Of a DNA stretch of 64,000 bases, positions 55,821 to 64,000 are shown one piece after another. The DNA is from a virus. The stretch lies in IMG/VR virus record IMGVR_UViG_3300034064_000792, positions 1 through 64,000 of that record; one strand, written 5' to 3'. How positions within the stretch are numbered: position 1 is the first letter of the stretch; each line of letters opens with the position of its first letter. The notes under the pieces were generated by a model, which did not search any database, was not told the DNA's origin, and saw nothing but the letters and a program-made list of their open reading frames with translations. The translations under genes were made by a program, and so were the position numbers.

Positions 55821-58556
55821 TTGGCAGCAGTAAATACTACATCTACAACAACCACAGTTACTAATACTAGAGATGGTACGCAGTTAACAGTTACGCCTAG
55901 AACTGATGTTCAGGAAGTAGGTAATTTTGTCACCTCTGTTTCCAATCAACCTTTTATTACTAACAGAATTGTCTCCTTTGTTGCTTATAATATGCGCCCA
56001 AACCAAAGGATGCATTTCTTTTTTGACAGCGTTAATGTAGATGCATATTGCGCTCCTGCTCAAAGAACAGGAAGCGAGGCCAATACATATGTGATACCAT
56101 TGAATGCTAGTGACCCTAGAGTCGTTCCAAAAGGAGGTAACTGGGGCGATCCTATATTTTCAGACAAATGGGGTAGAGTAGCGGGTCAGTTTAATATTCC
56201 TGCAGGTAAATTCAGAACCGGAGATAGAGCGTTTCAGATTGCAGATGTCAACAGTTTAATTCTAGGAAATGACGCTTTAACTACTTTAGCATCAACAATA
56301 TTCACAGCTTCTAATTTGAATGTAACTAAACAGGCTGTTACGCTCACTACTGTAACTCCGGAATTAGGGTTTTTGCCAGTAACACAAACTTTAATTCAAA
56401 GTAATACAGTTACAACTCAAACTACTATTGAAGATATTGTTACAATATTGCCGCCACCGCCGCCACCGCCACCACCAATATGGATATGGTTTGCAGAACC
56501 ATTAGCGCAAGCTCTGACAATACAAACGCCTAATGGAGAAGCTGGAATATATGCGACAGCTTTAAGAATATTTTTTAGACAAAGGTCACAAGTTAGAGAA
56601 AATGGAGTAACTGTTTATCTCTGTGAAACTGAGAATGGATATCCTAATGGAGATGTCATTTTGCCATTTTCTACAGTGCACAAAACTTATGATGAAATTA
56701 ACATCAGTGAAAATTCATCGGTTCCTACTACATTCACTTTCCAATCTCCAGTTTTCTTATCTAACGGAAAAACCTATGCATTTGTCGTAAGGCCAGACGC
56801 CAATGACCCTGATTATCAAGTTTGGACTTGTAATCTTGGCGACACTGATATTGAAACAGGATATCAAGTTTACAGTCAACCAGTAGTTGGAACTGCTTTT
56901 TTTGGAGCAACAGAAAAACAATGGACCGCTCTTCAAGAGGAATATGTCAAATTTATTTTATACAGAGCCGAATTTAAAACTAATGAAGGTCAAGCAATAT
57001 TTAATAATAGTAACAATGAATACATTTCTGTATTCAATGTAGGTTATGTTAACACTTCAGCTAGTATTATTTCCGGCGACGTTGTATTCCAATCTACAAA
57101 TTCAACATCAAACGCTACAGGCGGAACTGTAAACACGAGCGTTTATGCCACAGTTGATTACTATGATGCTGCTAAAAATATTTTATACTGCGATTTTTCT
57201 ACTGGTAATTTTACCGGCAACTCTTTTGTTCAAATACATAGATTTAGCAACACAACATACTCAAATCCAAACAATCTTTCTCTTGTGGCATATGCTAACA
57301 CTGGAAATCTATACAATCCAGGCGTAAACGCTGTTGTACCTCAATTAGCATTTATTACTCCTGCTGGCACAAATCTAGATTTGTTTTACAGAGGCACTAG
57401 TAACGCATACTCAGTAGATAGTTTAGATAATAAATTAACTATAGGTTACGAATCTGAATTTTATGATTTAGAAAGAATAGTCGCTACCAAATCAAACGAA
57501 GTTTCTAACATGAGTGGCGCTAAATCGTTCACTTATAAGGCTAGAATGACCAGCGATTCATCTTTATTGTCTCCTGCTATTGATATAGTAAGAAATCAAC
57601 AATTAGTTGTGAAGAACGAAATTGATCCTGTTTTGTTTCAGTATGATGAATTTTTTAATTCAGGAGACGCTAAGTCAAAATATGTTTCAAAAGTAGTTAC
57701 TTTGGCTGCTGGCCAAGACGCCGAAGATATTCAAGTCATTTTGACTGCTTTTAGGCCAGTGGGTTCTGAAGTAGAAGTTTGGGTAAAATTCTTTAATGGA
57801 GAAGATCCAGAAACTATTTCGCAAAAAACTTGGACTCCTTTACTTAATAACTCTCTAGAGTTTTATTCTGATCCTAGTAATCCAAATGACTTTAAAGAGT
57901 ATATATATACAACATCTTCAAATTATCCTTTGATTTCATTAACAGGCGCGATTACATGCAATACTTCTAATACGACTGTATCTGGAACAGGAACATTGTT
58001 CCAAACTGAGTTGAACCCTGGATGGTTTATTATATCAACGCCTAATGATATTTCAGTGACTTCAGTTCAAAGTAGAAAAATTATCAGTATAGCAAATAAC
58101 ACTAGTTTAACTCTTGAATCTGCTCCTACGGCTAATGCTACTGCACAAACTGCTTATTTGGTATTTCCGCCAACTACTGCCGTAATGTCTAGACAAAGCG
58201 TTTCCCAAGTTAATGGAACTGTTACTGTTTCGACAACTAACAATGCTATCATAGGTTCTAACACTAGCTTTGTTTCAGACTTTAGACCAGGAAACATTGT
58301 TCAAGTAGCTAATGATTCGCAAATAGTTGTTTCAGTTTCTAATAATACATATATGACTGTGGGAACGCCATGGAGTTCAGACGCATCGGGAGCTAATGTC
58401 TATTTTGAAACACCTTTAGGTGTATCTTACTCTAGCTCTGATAATAAAATTTATACATCATTCAAACAATTTCAAATTAAAATTATTCTCAAATCTAATG
58501 ATAGTTCTAAAGTTCCTATTATTGACGATTTGAGAGTTCTAGCTCTGCAGATGTAA
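55821..58556 (+). CDS. Virion structural protein with polyproline hinge
   Basis: 911 residues, TTG start after AGGAGAAAAATAAA. A conserved N-terminal domain (FITNRIVSFVAYNMRPNQRM) is followed by a run of nine prolines near 213-222. Beta-sandwich modules follow. Two copies of the GT.FQTEL.PG / GSNTSFVSDFRPGN domain near the C-terminus also occur in the 1288-residue protein. Likely baseplate or fibre base. Confidence 0.75.
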   Translation: MAAVNTTSTTTTVTNTRDGTQLTVTPRTDVQEVGNFVTSVSNQPFITNRIVSFVAYNMRPNQRMHFFFDSVNVDAYCAPAQRTGSEANTYVIPLNASDPRVVPKGGNWGDPIFSDKWGRVAGQFNIPAGKFRTGDRAFQIADVNSLILGNDALTTLASTIFTASNLNVTKQAVTLTTVTPELGFLPVTQTLIQSNTVTTQTTIEDIVTILPPPPPPPPPIWIWFAEPLAQALTIQTPNGEAGIYATALRIFFRQRSQVRENGVTVYLCETENGYPNGDVILPFSTVHKTYDEINISENSSVPTTFTFQSPVFLSNGKTYAFVVRPDANDPDYQVWTCNLGDTDIETGYQVYSQPVVGTAFFGATEKQWTALQEEYVKFILYRAEFKTNEGQAIFNNSNNEYISVFNVGYVNTSASIISGDVVFQSTNSTSNATGGTVNTSVYATVDYYDAAKNILYCDFSTGNFTGNSFVQIHRFSNTTYSNPNNLSLVAYANTGNLYNPGVNAVVPQLAFITPAGTNLDLFYRGTSNAYSVDSLDNKLTIGYESEFYDLERIVATKSNEVSNMSGAKSFTYKARMTSDSSLLSPAIDIVRNQQLVVKNEIDPVLFQYDEFFNSGDAKSKYVSKVVTLAAGQDAEDIQVILTAFRPVGSEVEVWVKFFNGEDPETISQKTWTPLLNNSLEFYSDPSNPNDFKEYIYTTSSNYPLISLTGAITCNTSNTTVSGTGTLFQTELNPGWFIISTPNDISVTSVQSRKIISIANNTSLTLESAPTANATAQTAYLVFPPTTAVMSRQSVSQVNGTVTVSTTNNAIIGSNTSFVSDFRPGNIVQVANDSQIVVSVSNNTYMTVGTPWSSDASGANVYFETPLGVSYSSSDNKIYTSFKQFQIKIILKSNDSSKVPIIDDLRVLALQM

Positions 58557-58557
58557 A

Positions 58558-58773
58558 ATGGAAAATAAATATTATAAAACAGATTACGAAGGAATTGTTA
58601 AAGACCCAAATAGCGGGGCTATACTTAATGTGGATAATAGGAAACTTTCTGCATATAAAAAACAAAAACAAATGATGATAGATAATATGAGAAACGCAGA
58701 AAGAATTCAAAAAGTTGAAAATGATTTAGAAGAGATTAAAAATATGCTCAGTCAACTCTTAAAAAGAAGTTAA
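58558..58773 (+). CDS. Small conserved structural or assembly protein with coiled coil
   Basis: 71 residues. YYKTDYEGIVKDPNSGAILN followed by a coiled coil (ERIQKVENDLEEIKNMLSQL). Similar short proteins lie between fibre genes in other T4-like phages. Possibly a fibre connector. Exact role unknown. Confidence 0.65.
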   Translation: MENKYYKTDYEGIVKDPNSGAILNVDNRKLSAYKKQKQMMIDNMRNAERIQKVENDLEEIKNMLSQLLKRS

Positions 58774-58776
58774 TAA

Positions 58777-61700
58777 ATGACAGTAAATGTTTCCAACGTA
58801 GGCACAAATAATACTTTTGATTTTTGGCGCAATAGAACCAATGAAATGGCTTACACTTTTTCAGTGTTGGCTGTTACTGCCAATGGTTCTAATGCTGCTG
58901 CGGGAAATGCTGCGATTACTGGCAAATTTACTGCTGACTCTCTAGTTATTAACACAACAGCTCAAGTTAATAACTCTTTGTTGGTTGGTAATAATACTGT
59001 AGATGCTTTTAATTTCACGTTAGTTAATACATCAGCAATATCTGTAGGTAACTCTACAGTAAATTCTTTCTTGGATTTCAACTCTCTCAATACATATGCT
59101 GTTTATGTTGGTTCTAACGTTGTTGTTAATACCAATCAGCTGTTTATTACTAGCTCGACTGGTGGAAATACTACGAATGTAATAGCCAACAGCTCAACTC
59201 TACTTTTCAGATCTAACACAACAGTAAATACTATAGCCAATTCTACATTAGTTCAGATTACTAATGGCGCTGCATTAGCTGTATTGAATTTTAATTCTTT
59301 ATCTATTGGGAATTCTTTAGTAAACAGTACATCTATTTCTATGGTTGGTTCCAACAGCCTTTTTGCTAACACTCAAGCAGTGACTGTTGGATCTAATGTG
59401 TTCATGAACACATCAACAATTGTAATCGGTAATACTTTTACAAATGTATTATCTAACTCTAGTTCAATTCTTGTTGGTAACACAACAATAAACACTTTCG
59501 CTAATTCTTCATTAGTAAAAGTTGCTAACTCTACAATTTCGGCTAATATTGAACCGCATAGATTAATTGTAGGAACTTCAATAGTCAATAGCACAATTAT
59601 TACAACTGGCGCTGGTGGTTTAGTTGCAAATACTACAGCCATTACAGTCGGTTCTAATGTTGTAGCTAACACCTCACAATTTATTATTAGTGTATCTACT
59701 TCTAACGTTTTGGTCAATGCCATAGCTGTGGATATTGGTAATACTACTGTAAATTCTCTGGCTAATGCTACTTTAATTAGAATAGCTAATTCTACAGGTT
59801 CTGCTAATCTTAATCCTATAAGTCTAACCATTGGAACTTCGCTAGTTAATAGCACCATTATTACAACTGGATCCAACAGTCTTATAGCTAATACTAGTAC
59901 TGTAAGAGTTGCTGCTAATATTCAGATCAATACTTCTTCCTATTTCGTAGGCAATAGCACTTTATATTCAGATCAAAGTATTAATAGATTCATTATTGCT
60001 AATAATTCAGGATCGGCAAATCTAGATCCAATAAGTCTGACCGTTGGAACTTCTTTGGTAAACAGCACAGTTATCACAACTGGAGCTAGTGGGTTTACTG
60101 CCAATACTACTGCTATGCAGGTTACAACTGCAACAATTGGCAACTCTTCAGGTTTTTGGACAACTGGAACAGTTAATGCAGCGATTCATTCAGTAGGAAC
60201 ATCAACTATCGCTAATAGTTCTGGTGTTTATACTACAGTAGTTAATGCAGCGATTCATTCAGTTGGAACTTCTACGATTGCTAATGCTACTGGTGTTTAT
60301 ACTGGTATTGTTAATGCAGCAGTTCATTCAGTAGGAACATCAACTATCGCTAATAGTTCTGGTGTTTATGCTAGTTTTGTTAATGCTACTAGTGTTAATG
60401 CTGCAGTTCATTCTGTTGGAACTTCCACTATCGCTAACGCTACTGGCGTATATACTGGAATAGTTAATGCTGAAGTTCATTCTGTCGGCACCTCTACAAT
60501 CGCCAATAGTTCTGGTGTTTATGCTAGTTTTGTTAATGCTACTAGTGTTAATGCTGCAGTTCATTCTGTTGGAACTTCCACTATCGCCAATAGTTCTGGC
60601 GTCTACGCTAGTGTTGTCAATGCTGCAGTGCACTCTGTAGGAACTTCCACTATAGCTAACTCTACTGGTGTCTACGCTGGTTTTGTTAATGCAACTAGCG
60701 TTAATGGAGCGGTTCTTTCTGTAGGAACATCAACTATCGCTAATAGTTCTGGTGTTTACGCTACAGTCGTTAATGCAACTAGCGTCAACGCAGCTTCCCA
60801 CACAGTAGGAACTTCCACTATTGCTAACTCTACTGGTGTTTACGCTAGTGTCGTTAACGCTACTAGTATCAATGCTGCTACTATCAGTGTTGGAAGTTCT
60901 TTTGTAACTAACTCTTCAGCGTTGAACCATACCGGAACGGCAAACATTTCAGGTAATGTTCAATTTAGTGGAACATATGCCAACGTTTCTGGTAATATGT
61001 TCGTCAGAGGCGATCTAGCAGTTTCTGGTAATGTTAGTTATACTGGTATTTCTACAGCTGACCTTGTACCAGCAGTTGGTGACATTTATAGTTTAGGTAA
61101 TACGACATTCAAATGGTCAACTCTTTGGTCTCAGTTTGCAAATGTAGCTCAAAGTATTACAGTTGGATCTTCTTCTTTTGTCAACAATTCAGGCATTTAT
61201 GTAACTACTGCTAATGCTGCTTCATTTACAGTGGGTTCTTCTACAATCGCCAATAGTTCTGGCGTCTACGCTAGTGTTGTTAACGCAGCTTCCCACACAG
61301 TAGGAACTTCCACTATTGCTAACTCTACTGGTGTTTACGCTAGTGTCGTTAACGCTACTAGTATCAATGCTGCTTCATTTACAGTGGGTTCTTCTACAAT
61401 CGCCAATAGTTCTGGTGTTTATGCTAGTGTTGTTAATGCTACTAGCATTAATGCTGCCTCTCATACAGTTGGAACTTCTACGATTGCTAATGCTACTGGT
61501 GTTTATACTGGTATTGTTAATGCAGCCTCTCATACTGTAGGAACTTCCACTATCGCTAATAGTTCTGGTGTTTATGCTAGTTTTGTTAATGCTACTAGCA
61601 TTAATGCTACTAGTGTCAATTCTACCAGTTATGCTGTCGGAACTTCTACAATCGCCAATAGTTCTGGCGTTTATGCTAGTGTTGTTAATGCTTCTACTCT

Positions 61701-62250
61701 CAGCGTTGGATCTATTTTTACTGCAAATGCTCTTGGTATTAATACTACAGCAGTTGATGCTTCGGTTGAAGTTGTAGTTGGCAATTCAACAGTTAATGTT
61801 ATAGTAAGTAACACTTCTGTTAGAATATCGAATTCTACTACAAATGTTTCTATAACTAATCCTAATACTACTGCTATTTCATCAGGCCAATATTTCTTGA
61901 ATGCTAATGGCCAATGGAGTCTAGTAGTTACTGGACCTGTAACCAATGGCACTATTATTACTACCGGAACAAGCGCTCAAGAAATTGATGCCTATTCTAT
62001 GGTTTCATTCCCAGCTGCTGAATATATAATCAGCGTTGTCGATAATGTAGCCAACAATCGTTATATGTCAAAAATCTTAACAACTCACGATAGAGGCACT
62101 GGTTATTTGACAGAATTTGCTACTATTACAACTAACACAAACGTAGGAACATTTAGTTTTATAGCGCCAAATGTATCACACGTTTCACTAAGATTTACTC
62201 CAGTATCTACTAACACTACAGTCAAATATGTCAGGACAATAGTAACATAA
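58777..62250 (+). CDS. Long tail fibre protein with tandem repeats
   Basis: 1157 residues, mainly Asn/Ser/Thr/Val/Ala. Residues about 470-1000 hold more than a dozen copies of the unit S-V-G-T-S-T-I-A-N-(S/A)-(S/T)-G-V-Y, spaced by V-N-A-(A/T-S-V-N-A). The C-terminal 90 residues (DAYSMVSFPAAEYIISVVDN) are a different, globular domain. Trimeric beta-rich shaft with terminal domain. The unit count may vary by recombination. Confidence 0.8.
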   Translation: MTVNVSNVGTNNTFDFWRNRTNEMAYTFSVLAVTANGSNAAAGNAAITGKFTADSLVINTTAQVNNSLLVGNNTVDAFNFTLVNTSAISVGNSTVNSFLDFNSLNTYAVYVGSNVVVNTNQLFITSSTGGNTTNVIANSSTLLFRSNTTVNTIANSTLVQITNGAALAVLNFNSLSIGNSLVNSTSISMVGSNSLFANTQAVTVGSNVFMNTSTIVIGNTFTNVLSNSSSILVGNTTINTFANSSLVKVANSTISANIEPHRLIVGTSIVNSTIITTGAGGLVANTTAITVGSNVVANTSQFIISVSTSNVLVNAIAVDIGNTTVNSLANATLIRIANSTGSANLNPISLTIGTSLVNSTIITTGSNSLIANTSTVRVAANIQINTSSYFVGNSTLYSDQSINRFIIANNSGSANLDPISLTVGTSLVNSTVITTGASGFTANTTAMQVTTATIGNSSGFWTTGTVNAAIHSVGTSTIANSSGVYTTVVNAAIHSVGTSTIANATGVYTGIVNAAVHSVGTSTIANSSGVYASFVNATSVNAAVHSVGTSTIANATGVYTGIVNAEVHSVGTSTIANSSGVYASFVNATSVNAAVHSVGTSTIANSSGVYASVVNAAVHSVGTSTIANSTGVYAGFVNATSVNGAVLSVGTSTIANSSGVYATVVNATSVNAASHTVGTSTIANSTGVYASVVNATSINAATISVGSSFVTNSSALNHTGTANISGNVQFSGTYANVSGNMFVRGDLAVSGNVSYTGISTADLVPAVGDIYSLGNTTFKWSTLWSQFANVAQSITVGSSSFVNNSGIYVTTANAASFTVGSSTIANSSGVYASVVNAASHTVGTSTIANSTGVYASVVNATSINAASFTVGSSTIANSSGVYASVVNATSINAASHTVGTSTIANATGVYTGIVNAASHTVGTSTIANSSGVYASFVNATSINATSVNSTSYAVGTSTIANSSGVYASVVNASTLSVGSIFTANALGINTTAVDASVEVVVGNSTVNVIVSNTSVRISNSTTNVSITNPNTTAISSGQYFLNANGQWSLVVTGPVTNGTIITTGTSAQEIDAYSMVSFPAAEYIISVVDNVANNRYMSKILTTHDRGTGYLTEFATITTNTNVGTFSFIAPNVSHVSLRFTPVSTNTTVKYVRTIVT
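60170..61700 (+). repeat. Coding tandem repeats in the long fibre gene
   Basis: Units of about 66-99 nt, many nearly identical (for example GGAACTTCCACTATCGC and TCTGGTGTTTATGCTAGT recur). Interrupted near 60890-61150 by a non-repeat section. Confidence 0.85.
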
Positions 62251-62579
62251 TGGCCACCAAAGCTAACTTAGTAATAGATCAAGGAACAACTTTTTCGACC
62301 GATTTAACATTGACGGACGAAAACGGAGACGCTTTGAATTTGAATGGCTATTCAGCAAACTCTCAAGTTAGAAAATGGTATACATCTTCTAATGCTGCTG
62401 CAGTTTTCTCAACTTCTATAAATGTGGTTTCTAGCATTGTTACATTATCATTAACAGCCAACCAAACTAGTAATCTAGTTGCTGGTAGATATGTCTACGA
62501 TGTAGAACTTAATGATGGTTCTACAACGTCTAGAATTGTTGAGGGTATTATTACAGTCACACCTCAAGTTACGAGATAA
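62250..62579 (+). CDS. Small structural protein (BppU-like N-domain type)
   Basis: 109 residues. DQGTTFSTDLTLTDENGDAL and GRYVYDVELNDGSTTSRIVE-GIITV form a beta-sandwich common in baseplate fibre anchors. Overlaps the fibre stop by TAATG. Confidence 0.7.
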   Translation: MATKANLVIDQGTTFSTDLTLTDENGDALNLNGYSANSQVRKWYTSSNAAAVFSTSINVVSSIVTLSLTANQTSNLVAGRYVYDVELNDGSTTSRIVEGIITVTPQVTR

Positions 62580-62581
62580 AA

Positions 62582-62857
62582 ATGGTAAACGTTGTAGTAG
62601 GCAGAAAAAGGGATATTCGAGTTTCCGCAAATGCAACAAGCGGAATCATCGATACAACTGTTCCTGTCACTATAAAAAACACACCTACTTTTGGTAATAT
62701 TGGAACAACTCAGAGGCTAGATCATTTACAAGACGTCTCTGCGGTGGGTGAGGTTAATGGAGCGGTTCCTGTATATGATTCTTCTTTAGATAAGTATGTA
62801 ATCCAGAAACTGGCATTACCAGATCTGGCTGGCGATTTAGATGGTGGAACGTTTTAA
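62582..62857 (+). CDS. Small structural protein
   Basis: 91 residues, beta-rich (TVPVTIKNTPTFGNIGTTQR, RLDHLQDVSAVGEVNGAVPV). The second block resembles fibre repeats (L-x-D-V...G-x-x-L). Probably a fibre component. Confidence 0.65.
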   Translation: MVNVVVGRKRDIRVSANATSGIIDTTVPVTIKNTPTFGNIGTTQRLDHLQDVSAVGEVNGAVPVYDSSLDKYVIQKLALPDLAGDLDGGTF

Positions 62858-62859
62858 AA

Positions 62860-62867
62860 TATAAATA
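62860..62867 (+). promoter_or_regulatory. T4-type late promoter box
   Basis: Exact TATAAATA, 29 nt before the fibre gene at 62896. Confidence 0.6.
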
Positions 62868-62895
62868 ATTAAAAAGTTACAGGAGCTCCATTTAA

Positions 62896-64000
62896 ATGGC
62901 TAATAACAGAATTCAAATAAAGAGATCGGTGGCTAATGCTACTGTTACTGGCCTAGCAAACGGCGAATTAGCGTTCACCCAAGCGTCTAATACTCTTCAT
63001 ATAGGTCTTCCTGATGGTTCTGGGGTTCTCCGTATTGGTGGAGCTCAGTATCCAGGAACTCTTACAAACAGCCATGCTTTAGTAGCGAATTCTACTGGCG
63101 CTATAGACAAGGTAATCGCAGCCAATGCAACTATAACTTCTCTTGTTGCAAATGGCTCTGCTGGTTCAAATGGTCAGGTTCTTGTTTCTAATGGTTCAGG
63201 TGTATATTGGGGAACAGGTACATCAGGTTCTAACACATACGTTCAGTTTAACGATTCTGGCGTAGCTAATGGTGTTGCTGGTTTCACTTTTAATAAAACT
63301 TCTAACACTTTATCAGTTGGAAACACTGTAAGTTCTCTTATTGTTACTGCGAACACTATTTCAGTGACTGGTAATACGATAAGCTCTAATACTACAACTG
63401 GAGCTTTGACTGTTGCGGGAGGTCTTGGTGTTGCAGGCAAAATTAACACTGGCGATTTAGCGGCTGGTAACGATTCAGTCTATTCTTCCCTAACAGGAAC
63501 AACATTAGCCACAATTAATGTTTTTGCCACTGGTACTGTCAACGGTTCAACTCTTAGTGTTGGTGGTTGGGTAATTGCTAATAACGGTGGTGTCTATACT
63601 AGCGGGATTGTTAATGCTGACATTTTAGCTGTTGGAACTAATTTTAGAGCAAACACATCTCGTGTAACTGTTGGTTCTGGTGTAGGATTTTCTGCCAACG
63701 GATCTTTAGGTTCGGCAAATCAGGTTCTCCGTTCAGATGGTACTAGCATTTATTGGTCTGATGATGTTGGCGATATCTCAACGGTTACTGCTGGTAATGG
63801 TCTCTCTGGAGGAGGAACTTCTGGCGATATTACAGTCAACGTTCTAGCCAACAATGGTATTATCGCTAATTCTGCTGGATCGTTTGTTGACCCAGCAAAC
63901 GGTGTATATGTAGACGCTTCTGGCGTTGGTGTATTGGCTAATAGTGGTATAGTTGCCAATTCATCGGGAACTTGGGCAAAAGCTGCTAATGGTATTAGTG
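62896..64000 (+). CDS. Tail fibre protein, 3' end cut by window
   Basis: 368 residues visible with no stop. N-terminal MANNRIQIKRSVANATVTGL and GELAFTQASNTLHIGLPDG are the usual fibre start in T4-like phages of marine and freshwater bacteria. The shaft is rich in GLGVAGKI-type and ANSSGV repeats, related to the long fibre at 58777. Runs off the right edge. ACAGGAGCTCC ribosome-binding site. Confidence 0.88.
   Translation, partial: MANNRIQIKRSVANATVTGLANGELAFTQASNTLHIGLPDGSGVLRIGGAQYPGTLTNSHALVANSTGAIDKVIAANATITSLVANGSAGSNGQVLVSNGSGVYWGTGTSGSNTYVQFNDSGVANGVAGFTFNKTSNTLSVGNTVSSLIVTANTISVTGNTISSNTTTGALTVAGGLGVAGKINTGDLAAGNDSVYSSLTGTTLATINVFATGTVNGSTLSVGGWVIANNGGVYTSGIVNADILAVGTNFRANTSRVTVGSGVGFSANGSLGSANQVLRSDGTSIYWSDDVGDISTVTAGNGLSGGGTSGDITVNVLANNGIIANSAGSFVDPANGVYVDASGVGVLANSGIVANSSGTWAKAANGIS

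Noticed and set aside
59373-59876. Minus-strand ORF of 167 codons in the fibre gene
   Set aside because: Open only because Asn/Thr/Ser-rich repeats lack stops in the antisense frame.
61316-61777. Leucine-rich plus-strand ORFs within the fibre repeats
   Set aside because: Out-of-frame readings of the tandem repeats in the fibre gene.

Overview
This window is part of the genome of a large T4-like myovirus. T4 orthologues recognisable from sequence include DNA polymerase gp43 (cut by the left edge), the gp59 helicase loader, ssDNA-binding gp32, a gp33-like late-transcription coactivator, head completion gp4, and a baseplate set (gp48, gp53, gp27-like, a split gp5, PAAR tip, gp25, gp6, gp7, gp8) followed by fibres. 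The likely host is an alphaproteobacterial methanotroph of the Methylocystis type. Two features point there: an intact particulate methane monooxygenase subunit C gene (pmoC), and a circularly permuted two-piece tmRNA of the alphaproteobacterial kind. Large freshwater phages carrying pmoC have been reported (Chen et al. 2020), and this looks like a relative.

Layout. 1-14.4 kb, mostly minus strand: polymerase, FtsH protease, M15 endolysin, Hsp20, PmoC, a lipid-remodelling pair (PlcP-like phospholipase C plus a GT4 glycosyltransferase), a phosphoribosyltransferase, an acyl-CoA dehydrogenase, ATP-dependent DNA ligase and small genes. A plus-strand spanin pair and a minus-strand holin-like gene lie among them. 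14.4-30.2 kb: a dense field of very small, mostly unrecognised genes in short operons driven by near-consensus sigma70-type promoters. This is typical early host-takeover DNA. It holds an AAA ATPase, a PNK-like phosphatase, a SWIM zinc-finger protein, an RMF-like protein, a DUF932 protein, and unusual 12-bp and 10-bp periodic repeats. 30.2-30.8 kb: a hairpin RNA of unknown type, the two-piece tmRNA and tRNA-Arg(UCU). 30.9-33.5 kb: gp33-like, SprT-like, gp59 and gp32. 33.6-38.2 kb, minus strand: a tape-measure-like protein with two lysin-type domains, gp51-like and gp26-like chaperone genes with a probable -1 frameshift, a gp19-fold protein, a conserved virion protein and gp4. 38.2-64 kb, plus strand: baseplate and fibre genes.

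How it may work together (inference). The auxiliary genes would keep methane oxidation running (PmoC, with FtsH and Hsp20 for turnover and folding), release phosphate from membrane phospholipids while replacing them with glycolipids (PlcP and the glycosyltransferase), oxidise acyl chains (acyl-CoA dehydrogenase), and manage stalled or idle ribosomes (tmRNA, RMF-like, possibly ArfA-like). Early genes use sigma70-like promoters, several of them overlapping the preceding terminator. Perfect T4-type late boxes (TATAAATA) lie before the spanins, the SprT-like/gp59 genes and fibre genes, and pmoC carries a promoter that matches both types.

Starts were chosen by ribosome-binding site and overlap. 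Many small genes shorter than 60 codons were found by reading the gaps between the longer ORFs.
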